Positions 35,001-52,310 of a stretch of 64,000 bases of DNA are shown here, piece after piece; position 1 is the stretch's first letter; each line of letters opens with the position of its first letter. Under the pieces are notes generated by a model, which worked only from the letters and a program-made list of their open reading frames with translations, was not told the DNA's origin and searched no databases. Source of the DNA: Protula sp. h YS-2021 (lineage: Eukaryota; Annelida; Polychaeta; Sabellida; Serpulidae); the NCBI GenBank assembly GCA_949752745.1, contig OX457029.1:47732228-47796227 (forward strand), given 5' to 3'. The position numbers and the translations under genes were made by a program.

Positions 35001-36060
35001 GTCTATAGTCAATAAAATGATGATATGCAGTGAAAAAAGTAAGAATAGTGCCCACAAATCTTTCTATGGTATCTTTGTAGTGATGGCAATTGGTCGGAAT
35101 GGACCTAGGGACAGCTGTCGTCCCAAAAAGTGGACAAAGGCTTGGCAATTGCGGATGGAGGACAACTGCCACTGGTCAATAACTATCCTATTTTAATTTT
35201 GTGATTATATATACATTTTTTAAATTCCTGAAAGCAAGCCTGCATATTTCCACCAAGCTCACGTCGCTTTTTCTATTCTCGATCACAATATATTACACTC
35301 TTTTACCGTATTGCTTGTATTTTTATTGTACAAGATCAATGACACTACTACATTGCAGATATCCTACTTATCCACTTTAAAAGAAGCTGATCTACCACAA
35401 GAAACCGTATTGCAATTTTTATAATAAAAGAATCAATCACACGAATCGTATTTCACTTCATATGAGCCATTAAGACTTTAAGATGTGATTATCAATAAAA
35501 TAAACCTAATCGCATGTTATTTGAAAAAACCAAATCAGTCATATCTTAAAAGGGAATGTAAAACATCACATGATACAACAGGATAATGCTTTACATGTTT
35601 TTTGTTATTCTTTTCTGAAACATAACAGTCAAATTAAAATGGGCGGAAGTCCTCCCCTGGAGGTTTTATACAGATTGCGGCAGTTGTCCAGGTAACTGTA
35701 CTTTTACTAGCGGTGCTTGTCTCAGGGGTAACTATCCGCTGGGGGTATTAAACAGCCTCTTGCAGTTGCCCAGGGTACTTTTTTCAGCGCAGGTGGTCCT
35801 GCACTCAATCTTCAGCGAAAGCATCCTGGGGTTGTAACCTCCTTTATTTGCATTAAGTTCAGTTTATTAGGTTTTAATATTATGTAACCAGCCACTAGAT
35901 AAAAACATATCCCCTGGTTGCCATGCGTGTTCATGAATTTTTAAAACGACACCCAACTGAGGAAAGCTAATTTGAAAAAAATATAAAACTTTTTAACCAA
36001 ACGCGGAGTGCAATTCCAAAATGATCCACCTGAATGAAAATTATCCCTTTCCCTCGAAAC
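35001..36060. repeat. Dispersed repeat, inverted copy in gene B intron 3
   Basis: Blocks such as AAGCTGATCTACCAC, ATTGCAATTTTTA and CGAATCGTATTTCACTTCATATG recur in reverse complement at 44870-45490. The right end carries AACCAAACGCGGAGTGCAATTCC, also seen at 20280. Unknown class, non-autonomous. Confidence 0.55.
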
Positions 36061-36064
36061 TGGC

Positions 36065-36180
36065 ATCGATCCTCACAAGTGGCTAAAGCTTTCGGCAATG
36101 GTATAGAACGAAGTTAAGCAGCGTCAGATCTGAGAAGCGGTTGGGTAGGGTGTCTGCAGGCTATCACCATACTACCACTA
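36065..36180 (+). pseudogene. 5S rRNA-like segment (5S-derived SINE or pseudogene), copy 1
   Basis: Contains CGAAGTTAAGCAGCGTC followed by AGATCTGAGAAGCGGTTGGG and TAGGGTGTCTGCAGGC, resembling the 5S rRNA internal promoter order (AAGTTAAGCAGCGTCGGGCCTGG ... TTGGATGGGTGACC). The match to the first block is long; the rest is decayed. A second copy at 47215-47335 shares the same unusual 5' flank (GATCCTCACAAGTG), which is more like a 5S-headed SINE than two independent pseudogenes. Confidence 0.45.
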
Positions 36181-36204
36181 CATGGGCAATTTGAGTTATT
36201 TCTC

Positions 36205-36600
36205 CCGGGGTTTTCTTTTAAAACACACGTGTGCCATTTTATTCCAAATTCTATAAAGTTAATACTAATGAAATGGCCATGACATTTTTAGGGTTAAACA
36301 AGGAACTTTATTAGAAAAGTTGCTCAAAGTTAATCAAATTTTAAAATTTCATTTTTTAATTAATAAACGTTTAAAGCATGTTGTAATGTTTATACGTCAT
36401 GTGCAAACTTATATTGCATAGGGTTATGCGATTTTGAAGTGTCATTATTTTCTTCCATCTTAACTTTTACTCTGATTTTATGTGCGGCATTTGCACTGTA
36501 TATTTGAATACGCTTTTGGTTATTTCAAATGGTAAGATAGTGTACATGGCTATGCATAAATATGCACGAACATATTCATTCTTTTATCTTTTACATTCTT
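36205..36600. repeat. Fragment of gene A/B upstream flank duplicated here
   Basis: CTTTTAAAACACACGTGTGCCATTTTAT and the following 350 bases align with 27630-28080 in the gene A first intron region and partly with 47365-47540 in B. It is either a dispersed repeat or a residue of a third, otherwise lost, copy of the gene. Confidence 0.55.
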
Positions 36601-36849
36601 TTTAGTCAAGTAACATAACATCATTGATATTGGTGCCTTGCAGGTAGCCCCGGCAATGTACAAGAAAATTAGATATGCCGCATCAGTGCTCGAAAACTGG
36701 CAAAAAAAACAATTTACTTGCAGCTTAATCAACGTCGCAGATGAGTCCAATTAATGCTGAATTAGTGGATATGACCAAGGATGAACTGAGCCTCCGCATA
36801 TCCATGTCAAGTTAAGAAAACAGAAAGCACGGATTTACACTGGAATCAC

Positions 36850-37000
36850 ACAACCAGTAACTGTTCTGAGGTCGACCTATCGTCGATTTGAGGCTCCGAT
36901 GTCGATCCAACCAAACCACAACACTAAATCTTGATGTACTTTGGGTATGATTGTGCGACCTCAAATCAACGTCCAAATAATGTCTCCGAATACAAAGATG
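36850..37000 (-). repeat. Inverted fragment of the AACGTTG repeat
   Basis: CTGAGGTCGACC, GATCCAACCAAACCACAAC and CAAATCAACGTCCAAATAATG are the reverse complement of the end of the family at 50760-50910. Confidence 0.6.
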
Positions 37001-37319
37001 ATACCATAACAACTACTTACGGAAACTTAATATACCGAAATGTCACTCCTAAAATAGTCAGACCTTACAAAACTCAGTAAAATGGAAACCTTTGTTTGGA
37101 GTGAGAACTAATGATGCTCTAGAAGCCTTTCATGTATCCCGTGAAAAAGAGAGTAAAAGAAAGCAAATCATTCCCTGCGTGCAACTGTGGGTTCTAAAAT
37201 GCATTCCGCTGGTGCGGAGACTTTGGCTTCCGTGGGGCGGCTTAAGCTGACGCCGCGAATCCTTCAGCTAGTAGAACCAGCCTTCCGCTACCGGCGCAGA
37301 GTCTTCAGTTCCTTTTCTC

Positions 37320-39990
37320 TTTTTATCTATTAATTAATCACAGGAAATGATATAATAGTAATTGCCGGCATGTTAAATGGAATGCAGTCGGAGTTTATGA
37401 CTATCTTGACATCGGATCTACCTTTGCAAAAACAATACATATATATATTAGTTAATTGGAGTAGCACTGAAATTGCTGATTCCGTGGTTTGCAATCCCCG
37501 TTCGACACTTTGGGGACCCTACAAACAGCTGCATAAGATTGATAAGGTGGTGCCATTTGAAAAGGAACTTCCGAAGTAGAGCTGAAACTTACAAATTTCC
37601 CCTATTAGACTATATAATACCTCGAATTGTTTTAGCTACTTAAGTATTCTTTGACTATATTAGAAGGTCTAGATTAGGAAGGATAGACAATACAGATCAC
37701 AAAACAATCGGAATCGGACAATCATAGACATTGCGCAGCCTATTCCAGCGGATGGCAGGCCATGACAAGCCACCAGGCAGCCTTGATTAAGATATATCAG
37801 ATCATGACCAGCCTAATTATATTCCACTCAAATGTACCAGGAGCAATATGTATTCTTTAGTGAGAGTGTGACCCTACATATTTGAATACCAACTTAAGTA
37901 CTTGACATAAAATATAGTTAGTGTTTCATTTAAGATCCAAATGTAGATATAAAAACAATATTATATGGTTTCACATAGTTGCGGGTTTTCGGATTAAGAA
38001 ACCCAAAACCAGGCTTGGAAAAGGGTGTGGAAATTTTCCGACCAAGCTCGTTATGGAATCCAAGCCAACTCAGACACAAGATGAAAAGTCAGCTATATAA
38101 CAGTAATGTCAAGTAAATGTGGCTCCAAAGACCCAACGCGTTTTGAGGTGGCTGTCTGAAGAAATGTGAAGCATTTGCTGGCCTAACAAGATGTTCAAAC
38201 ACAAAATTTTCCAACAGAACAAGCAATAGGAGTATTGACATTGATATCAAGCATATGGTACAGGCACGTAATGAATGGAACAGTGTTGACTTGAAAAAAG
38301 CACCGTTAAAAAGAGAAAACGCGGAACAGCCAAGACAGAGAAAAGTAAGCAGCGAGCTAGAGAAGACGCAACTCTCCTGAGGTACATCCGGGCATGCTCA
38401 AATTGAGAAAGATAGTTGCATTTTTATGTCCTTCCACTGACTTAAGTTAGTTAATAACAAGCATGACTTAACGACTGCTAAAATCTACTCAAAAATTTTC
38501 CCAAAAAGAGCTTGACATCGCCGGTGATACGTAAATAGTTCTGAAATTTTTGGTAAAGGACAACTGCCTTACTGCATCATATACATAAGTATACGAACAT
38601 TCTTGCGATATATTGTCATATTATCAGTATCCATGGCCATTGTAGAAGCAACATTAACTGATGCAGGGTCTGGAGACAAACTTTTAGGTTAAACTAGTGG
38701 GAAAGACAAGATTTTATTTTAAAAAAGTATAAAGTCATACTTCTTCCAAAACATATCTTTTGACGTATTAAAATGTTTAACCCGTTGTCCAGTGGTTTCG
38801 ATGAAGTTAAGTCTCCAAAAAATCGAATTGACCAATCTGCAATCAAGTACAAAATAACAGGAAATGTTGCATATATCCAATACTCTGTTTCCATTGTTCT
38901 CATATTTTAGAAGTGTGCCCTAATGGTGTCCTAAAAACTGATTCAGTCAAATGCTTAGAATCATTAAGTTTATAATACCTTTCCAAATTATTCAATCTGG
39001 TTATTTAGTAGAGGTGATGTCATCCTATCATATCATAAGGACTGCCTTAAAGCGACGTGTTTAATATCCCCATCAAATTGTTTTGCTGTAATGCAATCTG
39101 ATGCCTCATTGTCATGCTAAATTCATTGTGGAGGGCTTCAAATGAGAAAATATGAGCCTAAAATAAAAACGTAGGGCTTCAGATTGCAATATTGCATCAG
39201 GAAACGTTGTGATTAATGTTATTATCAATATTTCTGAGACGCTTGGCTTTCCCAAATTTATCGGATAATGTAATCATTTGAATAAAGTTCCAGCGGGCCA
39301 TACACGTATCAACTGGTTAGCATGCGTGGTAATGACTTTATAAATCACACAGTGATAATTTTGATAAAATAGCCCTTTCTGTGGGAAATGCAGGGTACTG
39401 CATAGACGTTACTTTAGTTTTTAACGGCGTCACTACTCGGACCGCATCCGTCCACAAAGTTACCCCACTTTCTGTGCAATTTCTAGACAGGCAACATATA
39501 TGACACCAAGTGCGCCCTCCATCTCCCGGAAATAAATTTTATCATAAGAAACTTTTTCAGTGGCACACAGTTTTTGTTCATACTTAGGACAATTAAGCAT
39601 GTATTTACCAGACAAATGTATGTTTTTGCGAATATTCAACATCTTTAGTATGTTTGTGCATTGTTAAGAATTCCAAAGCTCTTTCACGCCTTCGCTTTGA
39701 ATCTCGAAACACACTTGAAAATGTTAACACTTTGGAAAGAATATTTACAATATTTTGTGCACCAGTAAGTACCCTCAGCAACATTCGTAGTAGGCCAGAT
39801 GAAATCAAATGACATCGTACAAATAGTTATAGCGAAGTGCTTGAATAGCTGACGAGACTGAAAGGGAGCTTCTCTTTGCGTGAAAGCTTGGATGAACAAG
39901 AGTATCACGCATAATGTTTACTTCTTTGCTGACAGGTTAATGCTGCCTCACCTGAAAGTAAATATTCTTGCATTTGGGATCCACTTTTTT
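37320..39990. repeat. Segmental duplication unit II (pairs with 53815-55240 and 32590-33990)
   Basis: The start TTATCTATTAATTAATCACAG and GATGCAGTCGGAATTTATGACT recur at 53822. The 38840-39990 part recurs at 54170-55240 (GTACAAAATAACAGGAAATGTTGC, GAGACGCTTGGCTTTCCCAAATTTATCG, CCGGGAATAAATT). The 53.8-kb copy lacks about 1.1 kb in the middle. No gene was recognised in either copy; matching short ORFs have decayed differently. Confidence 0.65.
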
Positions 39991-40189
39991 CTACCTGAAG
40001 TCCGGCTTTTATCATTTGAACTGCAAAGGGTAGCAAAATAGGGCGTATAGATGACATGCCAGTTTTTCACATATTGATATTAATGCATTAGCCGTGATGA
40101 TGTCTTTACAATGCAATAGCAGAATTATTTCTGGGAAATAAATAAAGCAAAAGTTTTGCTTTTGTTTAATTACGGAATACTTTAAAGGT

Positions 40190-40570
40190 AGAGTAAACTC
40201 AACCCCCGAATAAAACTGTACAATGTAAGCAACTCCCTAATTCGGATAAAATATTTAGTCCCTAATAATTTTCCTTTGTTTCTATGCAATAAGAACCTAA
40301 ATGATTCAAGCACTTCCTATTCCGAACACCGGACACAAATATTCAGACCCATTTATCGGTGTTACTGTTTGAATAAACCGTGTAATTCGGACAAAGCAAT
40401 GCGCGATCGTTCACTGTTGTTCGCGCTTGTCTACCATATCAATAGTCATGTGCCGCGACAAATATGACTACGTCTGTTTGCTAACTGTTTAATTCCGTAC
40501 CTCCCATCAAGTCCCTAGTGAGTCATGTGCACAAGTGTCCGGTACTTTTTATTCAAATTGTGAGAGAAAT
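40190..40570. other. Possible DNA-transposon fragment with ATTCGGACA repeats
   Basis: Several AATTCGGA(C/T)A, CCGAACACCGGACAC and AAGTGTCCGGTAC strings in both orientations suggest degraded inverted termini. There is no coding content. Low certainty. Confidence 0.25.
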
Positions 40571-40999
40571 TTGCCGAATAATGTAGATGATAAAGATTTG
40601 AATATTGTTGAAAGACCATTTAGAAATTTAGTTGCTACAGGGACCATCGACCTTTGCGTTTTGAATACGAGCTATCTAGCATTCCGTAATTGTTTCAGGC
40701 GTTGGGTTGTTTTTCTGTGGGAGACTTTTAACTGAGAAATAAATTGTTTTCCTGTTTGTTTGCAATTGATTAGTTCAATAAAACTAAAAATAAAATTTAA
40801 ATTACATAATAAAATCAAACAATAGCGATAAACAGTAGGGTCGAGACTCTTTGCCATCTGTGCAAAACCGAGGCACGGAACGCACAAACGACATTATGTG
40901 AGCGACGGGGTGGAGTACGTTACTTACAATGCCCAAAATAATTCATTAAGTCAACAAATTAAGATATGAAGCAGATTACAAATTTGTCAGCCCAACGCT

Positions 41000-43100
41000 G
41001 ACCAGATTACTGTATTAGAAATTTGTCAGTTACTGACGGATTCATAAGTTACTGTATTTCCAAAATTTTAAATATAAAAATGACCAGCTGGCCAAGGAGA
41101 TGATTATAGAGCTACTACCGAAAAATGTTAAATTAATGGATCACAAACTGATTGTTCATAAACTACTTAGGTGTTGTTTGAAAATTAACAGCAACGCATC
41201 TAACCAACCTGGGCACTGATAACGATTTCTAGTGAATAGCTCATTTAGATATTTGAGCACTTTACTAATTACCGATATTCGTTGCTTAATGCTTAGCAAG
41301 CATCAAATCAACCGATGTCCCTGCTGTTCTATACATATCTTCATATCGCATTATTGAATAAGCTCAATAAGTTACTCTGAATCTGATTCGTTTGAATGAT
41401 AGACACAGAACGTTCTCATAAAGTTATCTAAAAGTCATTATCCCAATATTTGTAAATTATGTTTGATTTCATGACCTGAATACCGTTAAGAGTACATACG
41501 TAAATTACAATTTAAATCAGCTATGCTAAAACTCTTCTAAAATCATTAACAATACAGAAGAAATCATCTGAAATTTTCTACCCAACTCTTTTTTTTTAAA
41601 GAAACAGCTTGTGAATGTCTATGATAAAGAAACTTTACAAGGTGCTAGAATCAAATATTGAATAGTCGAATAATATTTTTCAACTTGAAAAACAATTAAA
41701 ATTTATCTCTGGTAAAAGTGTGTCGTATTTGTTAATGTGATTCAGCTTTTATTTATGAATAATGGAGTTATTCTTCTTTTTTGTTTTCCACCCGATTCTT
41801 TAATTTCAAGTTTCAGAATAATATTGCGCAAACAGACTTAACTCCTCCAAAGATAACACTAACACAGAAACTAATGGTGAGAAACTTTTGTTTACACTTA
41901 CTTTTGTCTGAACACAACAGAGGAACTGTTTTTTCTAAGATAATCTAAGAAAGAAACCAAGACGGCTGACCATTGCACACCGTGTAAAATATTAGGCCGA
42001 TCCATAACTGAACAACTTTTTCATGACTATTTTTGGTAACAGGTAACTTTCCTAGGCCTTGATCAGGATATGTTTTAGTCCCGTAAAGTAAGTATACCGG
42101 GAAAATCTTCCAATTCATTAAAATACACAGAAAACCAGTCCATTAAAATCAGGCAAAATACAAGCAATCAACACAGTTCAGTATTGACCAAAACAATCTA
42201 GCGAATGGGCTAAAATAATAGTGCTGTAAATTTGGCGAAGTAATTGAAAAAGGTTAAACCTTCCCATAACATGCAAATAGCAAAATAAAGCCTTAGTTGA
42301 GATATGTGGTTGTGAAATGTGCTATGACACAAGAAAACAGCCTGATCTGTAGAACTTTTCTCTCCCTCTCTGTCTATTACATACAAGGATCTATTTTTGC
42401 AGCAAATAGAGCAAATGTGATTGGCCTGATACCGAACAGTAGTATCTACACAAGTTCATCTCTTGTCGTATCGGCTATATAAACTCGTTAAGTCCAGCAC
42501 CCGATTACAAACTCCTACTTTTACAGCATGCTATGAATATAGACTATTATTTTATTAGTTCTAGCACACATTTCTTGTTTAAATTTTATGCATGTATCTT
42601 AAATAAGAAATAAGGCAATGCAAATAATCTGTTTGATAGAATCATAACACACGGATGAGAATGTGATAGCTTCAGAGTTGGTTGGAACTCCTTGTCTCAC
42701 TTCACCGATGAGTTCAGGTAACAAACCACAGAGCAGTACAGAAAACGATTAAATAGACACATGTTTATTGACAAACCTGTTAAAGATGCAGTTACAATGT
42801 TAAAAATAGATTCTTTCATTCTTAATTGATTACCCCAACATCCATTCTCAACGTTTATAGAATATGTGCATAATTTTTACCACAAATTTCATAATACTTC
42901 TTGCTGTTTAGTTTTAGGTTAAGGTTATTAAGGTTATCATTTCATTATTTGATATACATAATGGTAACATTATAGACTAAGCCACTCTTTATCTACTCAG
43001 TATTGTAAAATTGGGTTCTTCTAGCCTTGCATTAGCATTTTGACAAATACACGTAATAAAATTCGATAAGGTACAGAGTCTAGACATAGCTTTGTTGTGT
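41000..43100. other. AT-rich sequence without supported gene
   Basis: Apart from the duplicated block at 41580-42400 nothing coding is visible; stops are dense in all frames. Confidence 0.5.
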
Positions 43101-43118
43101 TAATCCATTCAAGACTTC

Positions 43119-47838
<4,720 letters not shown>

Positions 47839-48571
47839 AGTTATTACAGATTTATTGCACCTGAGTACCTGTTATAAACGTACAGTGATTGTTATCTGAC
47901 ACCTGGGTATGACCTTTCGACTATCCAGCACACATGGGTACCAATTATGCTATAATTTTCAAATTTCTGTCGTTTAAATAATTATACTAAAATTCAGTAA
48001 TCAAAAATTAAATAGATGACTAGACATTTATCTATTTTCTTTCTGGATAGAATGCATTCTTTGCGTTTAGAAAGAACGTTTACATGCATAAAATGAAGCA
48101 GAAGTAGCAAAATATTGCTCATCAGTTAGTTATCTTTATTACAGTACAAAGATTTGTTTCCTGTCGAGGACGTCTAAGTTAGAGTGACATAGTAGTAACA
48201 TCACTTGACCCACCTGTATCTAATAATAGATATTATGGCATGTGAAACAAGTTATGTTACCTTGAGATTTTTCAAACTTCTGGCTTAATCTCCTGTATTG
48301 GAGTACCTGTGCATTTGTCATAAGAGCTTTTATTATGTTTACCTGCTTATGTAGTCATACTCCTCCAACAGCCCCGAACTGGGTGTTTCTTGAATGACCT
48401 ATGTAACAGCAATTCATGGGAGCCTTTCGCTGTGCCCGAATTAATCACTTCGAACAATTGGTGTTGTTGTTTGTATTCCCTTTTGTTCATATTATATAAA
48501 TAAAAAGGACAAATATTCATGGGTCATTTGTTTATCAATGTTTGACAAAAGTTATTTCAACCAAAATATTT
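47839..48571 (-). promoter_or_regulatory. Conserved upstream block of gene B
   Basis: Counterpart of 28426-29150. Similarity ends abruptly at AATATTTCG (48572), where B carries about 505 extra bases before resuming with GCGCCTACGGTGTAAAACGC (49080). Confidence 0.45.
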
Positions 48572-49079
48572 CGTAATAAAATGAATAACTCTTGTGACCG
48601 TTCTTTCTTATTTGTTATTGGAAAAAGGTAGCTATCTTGGATGTTGGGTCAACATCAGGACTTCTATTGTCGACTTAGAAGAGAGTGACGCTGGATAAAA
48701 GTCAGGAAAAGCGACGTGTTGTGGGTGCCAGAAGAACAACTGACCAATTAGATTAAGGCCATTATTCGGTTCAATGCCACCCCTTCTATTTGCTAATCCA
48801 TAAATTAAAACACGAACTTTTCATCCTAGAAAAACTACTCGCAGGTTCAAGCAAGTTATTCTTGCTTATATTTTGTCTATTTATTTTGACCAGTATGTTT
48901 CTGAAAGACGGCAACATTTAGAGAGGTTTAACGAATGGGCTAAATCACAACATCGATAAGCTTAACTTGATGAATTCTTGATGAGTATGGACTACTTAAC
49001 ACAGCTTAATGTAACCTAATCAAATAAATTGACACGTGCCTATAGGGGCATCGATGGGCTTGCAAGTCATTGGATGTGC
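48572..49079. mobile_element. About 505-base insertion in B relative to A
   Basis: Defined only by the A/B comparison: A reads continuously from AAATATTTCG into CGCCTGTGG. The inserted sequence has no ORF, no clear inverted ends and no tail that I can assign. It could instead be a deletion in A. Confidence 0.45.
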
Positions 49080-49107
49080 GTGCGCCTACGGTGTAAAACG
49101 CGGTTTC

Positions 49108-49133
49108 TATTATCATCATTCTTCTTATTATTA

Positions 49134-49181
<48 letters not shown>

Positions 49182-49182
49182 T
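49108..49182. repeat. ATT microsatellite (B locus)
   Basis: About 20 ATT units at the place where A has the palindromic AAT/ATT array; B lacks the AAT half. Confidence 0.95.
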
Positions 49183-49554
49183 ACCTAAAACCACTAATGA
49201 TGACGTCATCTGATGCCAGTGTGTGATAATTTTCTGATGTTTTGACATAATACACTGACTGGAATCATGGTACGGACATAAATCAAAGAATGTTCATGGA
49301 CACTTCCGCACTATTTACCAATAATAATTATAGGACAGAATATAAATGTTAACTTGCTAAAAAAACTATTTATTGTTGCATATGCACAGAGGCAACAGAC
49401 GATCAAGACATAACATAGACAAGTAACTCTCTTTGGCGGTTACTAAGTGATTAGGACCTGTTCTTTCCTTGTTTTCTCGTCTTCCCCTGTAACACAGTCA
49501 TATTAATGGTTATGTTAGAGGACCCACTGTGTACAGATATTGGAAGGCCTGTGA

Positions 49555-49700
49555 TGGTAGCTTAACGTTCGGAACTGCAAGGCTGCGCAAGCGTAGCTGA
49601 AGACTCGGCGCTGATAGCTGAAGGCTGCGCTGTATTGGCTGGAGGATCCGCGACGTTAGCTTAAGGCACCACACCGGAAGCCAAAGTCTTCGTACCAGCG
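49555..49700. repeat. 21-bp minisatellite, short allele at the B locus
   Basis: About seven GTAGCTGAAGGC-type units homologous to 31495-32018. Confidence 0.7.
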
Positions 49701-50210
49701 GAATGTATTTGAGAGGCCATAGTTGCACGCAGGGAATGATTTGCTTTGCCGTCAGGAAATCCAGTATTGTGATTGAATGTGGTTAATGTCAACAGTGGCC
49801 TTTTCAAATACCTTCCAGTGCTACCTTTTCCAGTGGGACACATAAAAGACATCATTAGTTGTCGCTCCGCTGCACAATTATAAAATGTTAAGGCTTCCAC
49901 TTTACTGAGTTATGTAAGCTCTGGCAATTTTAGGAGTGACATTTCGGTATGTTAAGTTTCTGTTGTAGCTTTTATGGTATCTTTGTATTCAAGGTACTCT
50001 GTTTCCGAACCAAAAAGTTTAATTTGGTTGTTGTATGAACGTAAAGAATAACGTTCTTTATCCACCCGGAACGCACCTGCAGGTCTTTTAAGTATTTCAT
50101 GGCATTCAGAGCTCTTAATTTTGTCTCTGAGCTCACTACAAAATCACCAATCAGTAAACACTGCTGCGTTGGATCGATGTTGGAACGACGTCGCACCCGA
50201 TGTCGGTTCA
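49660..50210 (-). pseudogene. Crypton/KIAA1958-type tyrosine recombinase relic (copy B)
   Basis: Frames read IKLFGSETEYLEYKDT (about 50030-49985, after a frame change) and FPDGKANHSLRATMASQIHS (49770-49710). HSLRAT keeps the His-x-x-Arg of the catalytic core that copy A has lost. Stops and frameshifts separate the blocks. It was present before the A/B duplication. Confidence 0.5.
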
Positions 50211-50915
50211 ACTTAGGGGTTTGCTTATTATGGAAATCGAAACAACGTCAACCATTCAATGTTTAATGGACATATAATCAATGCAGCGTAAAGGTTGCAA
50301 ATGAAAGTCAAAACAACATCTTCCGACTTTGTATAGACGCCAGGAAAGGTACGTTGCATAGATGTAGGGAAAATATTGATCTAGAATCGCCGTCAAGACC
50401 ACGAGAATAATAATGTCAGTCTCCGACACAGTACCCCCACCCTTCGACATACGGTCACGCAGGATGAAGTCGATTTTCGTAAAAAAATTTCAAAAGTAGG
50501 TTGAAACACTATTCCGCCCTATTGAAATTCTAATTGTTACATTTGCGTTTGAGTCTGCTTTCAAAGTGACTGTCTGGCTACAATTTCCGGTGAGCTGTCA
50601 TGCGAAGAGGTGGTTTTGGTTGTGAGTCCAGCCTTCAAACAACATAGATTTTCCCGCGTCTATTCAACGCTGCACCAAAGACTTTGTTAAGCGTCGGAAA
50701 AGTAGCGATTCGGTTGTGACCAAAAGCAACGTCTAAACAACGTTGCTCACTCAACGTCTGTCAACGTTGTGTTAGAGACATTATTTGGACGTTGATTTGT
50801 GGTCGCGATCAATCATAACCATAATACAACCAGATTTAATGTTGTGGTTTGGTTGGATCGACATTGCAGCCTCAAATCGGTGGCAGATCAACCTCAGAAT
50901 ATTTACTAGGTAGTT
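50165..50915. repeat. AACGTTG-rich interspersed repeat, third copy
   Basis: Shares AAAGGTTGCAAATG(A/G)AAGT, the ATTGATCTAGAATC-like block, AGTACCCC(C/T)A and the terminal block GTTGTGGTTTG...ATTTACTAGGTAG with 18080-18925. Confidence 0.6.
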
Positions 50916-51292
50916 TGATTGCAGTGTTAATCCATGCCTTTTGTTTTCTTAATTTGGCATGGAAATGCAGAAGCACAGGTCATCCTTGGTCATATCGTGA
51001 AAATCAGCAGTAATTGAACTCATTTGTGAGGCCGATTAAGCTGCAAGCAAATTGTGGTTTTTTGCCAATTTGCAAATAATGACATGGAGAATCTCATTTT
51101 TGTTGTGAATTGCTGCGGCTACCTGCCATGCACCAATATTCGATGATATTATGTTACTCGACTTTTTACGAAAATGTGGATGCTACAATGTGGAAAAGGT
51201 TTCGCTTTCTTCTACGGAAATTATTTATTAGACATTGCTAAGCAGATGTACCACGAATTTGCAAACATAGGGGAGGGGTAGATTAAGTCGGG

Positions 51293-51496
51293 TTAACCGT
51301 TCAATGTCGTTGATTCAAGAATCAATTCCTTTTTTCGATACTCCCGTTCGATACAAGCGTATCGGGACTCCGCAGAGGTTAATGCGCGAGGTGCAAAATA
51401 CAATTGCTGGTCTTTTTGTAATAATATTGCACCAACAGATTTTTCCGATGCATCGACCTGTAGGGTTAGCGGTTTGCTGCTATCGTAGTAGCGCAA
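51293..51496 (-). pseudogene. Gypsy RNase H fragment
   Basis: 67 codons with LTLQVDASEKSVGAILLQKD and RALTSAESRYACIEREYR, the start of the RNase H domain. The sequence departs from the family after ELILES and ends near 51293. Confidence 0.75.
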
Positions 51497-51743
51497 AACT
51501 GGCGATGTTGTAGTAAGACGCAGTCATTCTTGGAAAGCATTTTCTTGTTAGCTTTCTCAACACCACTCCTTTTGTGTGAGATGTCGAAGAGGTTCACAGA
51601 TATGATATCTGATACCTTTGGCAGGCATTCTGACAGATATTGGATTTATCCTGTGATTCGCTGTCCCTCTTTCACACAATATATACGTGGCATATCTCTG
51701 ATCACCCTAATTTTGTCAGGATCGGTTTTTATGCCATTCGCTG

Positions 51744-52310
51744 TCAAGATATGTCCCTCGTATTTAACTTCAGAAATTCGCATCTTGCTTTCTTTCGGTT
51801 TAGCGTGAGATTTTCTTCACGACAGCGCTGTAAAAGACTTTTGAGATTTATGTCAAGATCCACTGTTGCTTTCTCGAAGCTGTCCCCAACACATAATGTA
51901 CAATCAGCAACGTGAAATATATTCTCAAGTCCTTCTAAGCATTGCTTTTGACTTTTGTGATACTCTTCGGGTGCAGGTTTAATGGCATAATGTAGTTGTT
52001 TTAGTGCGCAGTTCAGATCCTTGGGATCGATACAAATGCGTAATTTGCCTGACCTGCGAACCACAACTATAGATGAAATCCAATCAGTTGGTTCTATCCA
52101 CCTTAGCCAATATCCCGATTTTACCATATTGTCGATTTTCTCTTTAACTTGGGACTTGATTGCAACTGGCACTTTGCGGGGTACATCTTGGACAGGCGGA
52201 ACGGTAGAATCATTTTCTAGATGAAGATCACCGGGAAGGCATCCTAGACCCTCGATCACATCACTGTATGTGGCCATAATGTTGTCGGATATTTCATGCG
52301 TGGTTACCAA
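51744..52310 (-). pseudogene. Gypsy reverse transcriptase, internally deleted
   Basis: 188-codon frame with VPVAIKSQVKEKIDNMVKSG, WISSIVVVRRSGKLRICIDP and LNRKKARCEF. After QLHYAI the sequence jumps to PAPEEYHKSQKQCLEGL, so the block with the first catalytic Asp is deleted. The second block reads FHVADCTLCVGD where intact elements have xADD, so the catalytic pair is lost. The domain is inactive although the frame is open. Confidence 0.8.

Noticed and set aside
39460..39908. Overlapping minus-strand ORFs (60-74 residues) with a related ORF at 54817-55071
   Set aside because: Similarity comes from the segmental duplication; frames differ and the longest is disrupted in one copy. A real small gene is possible but not supported.
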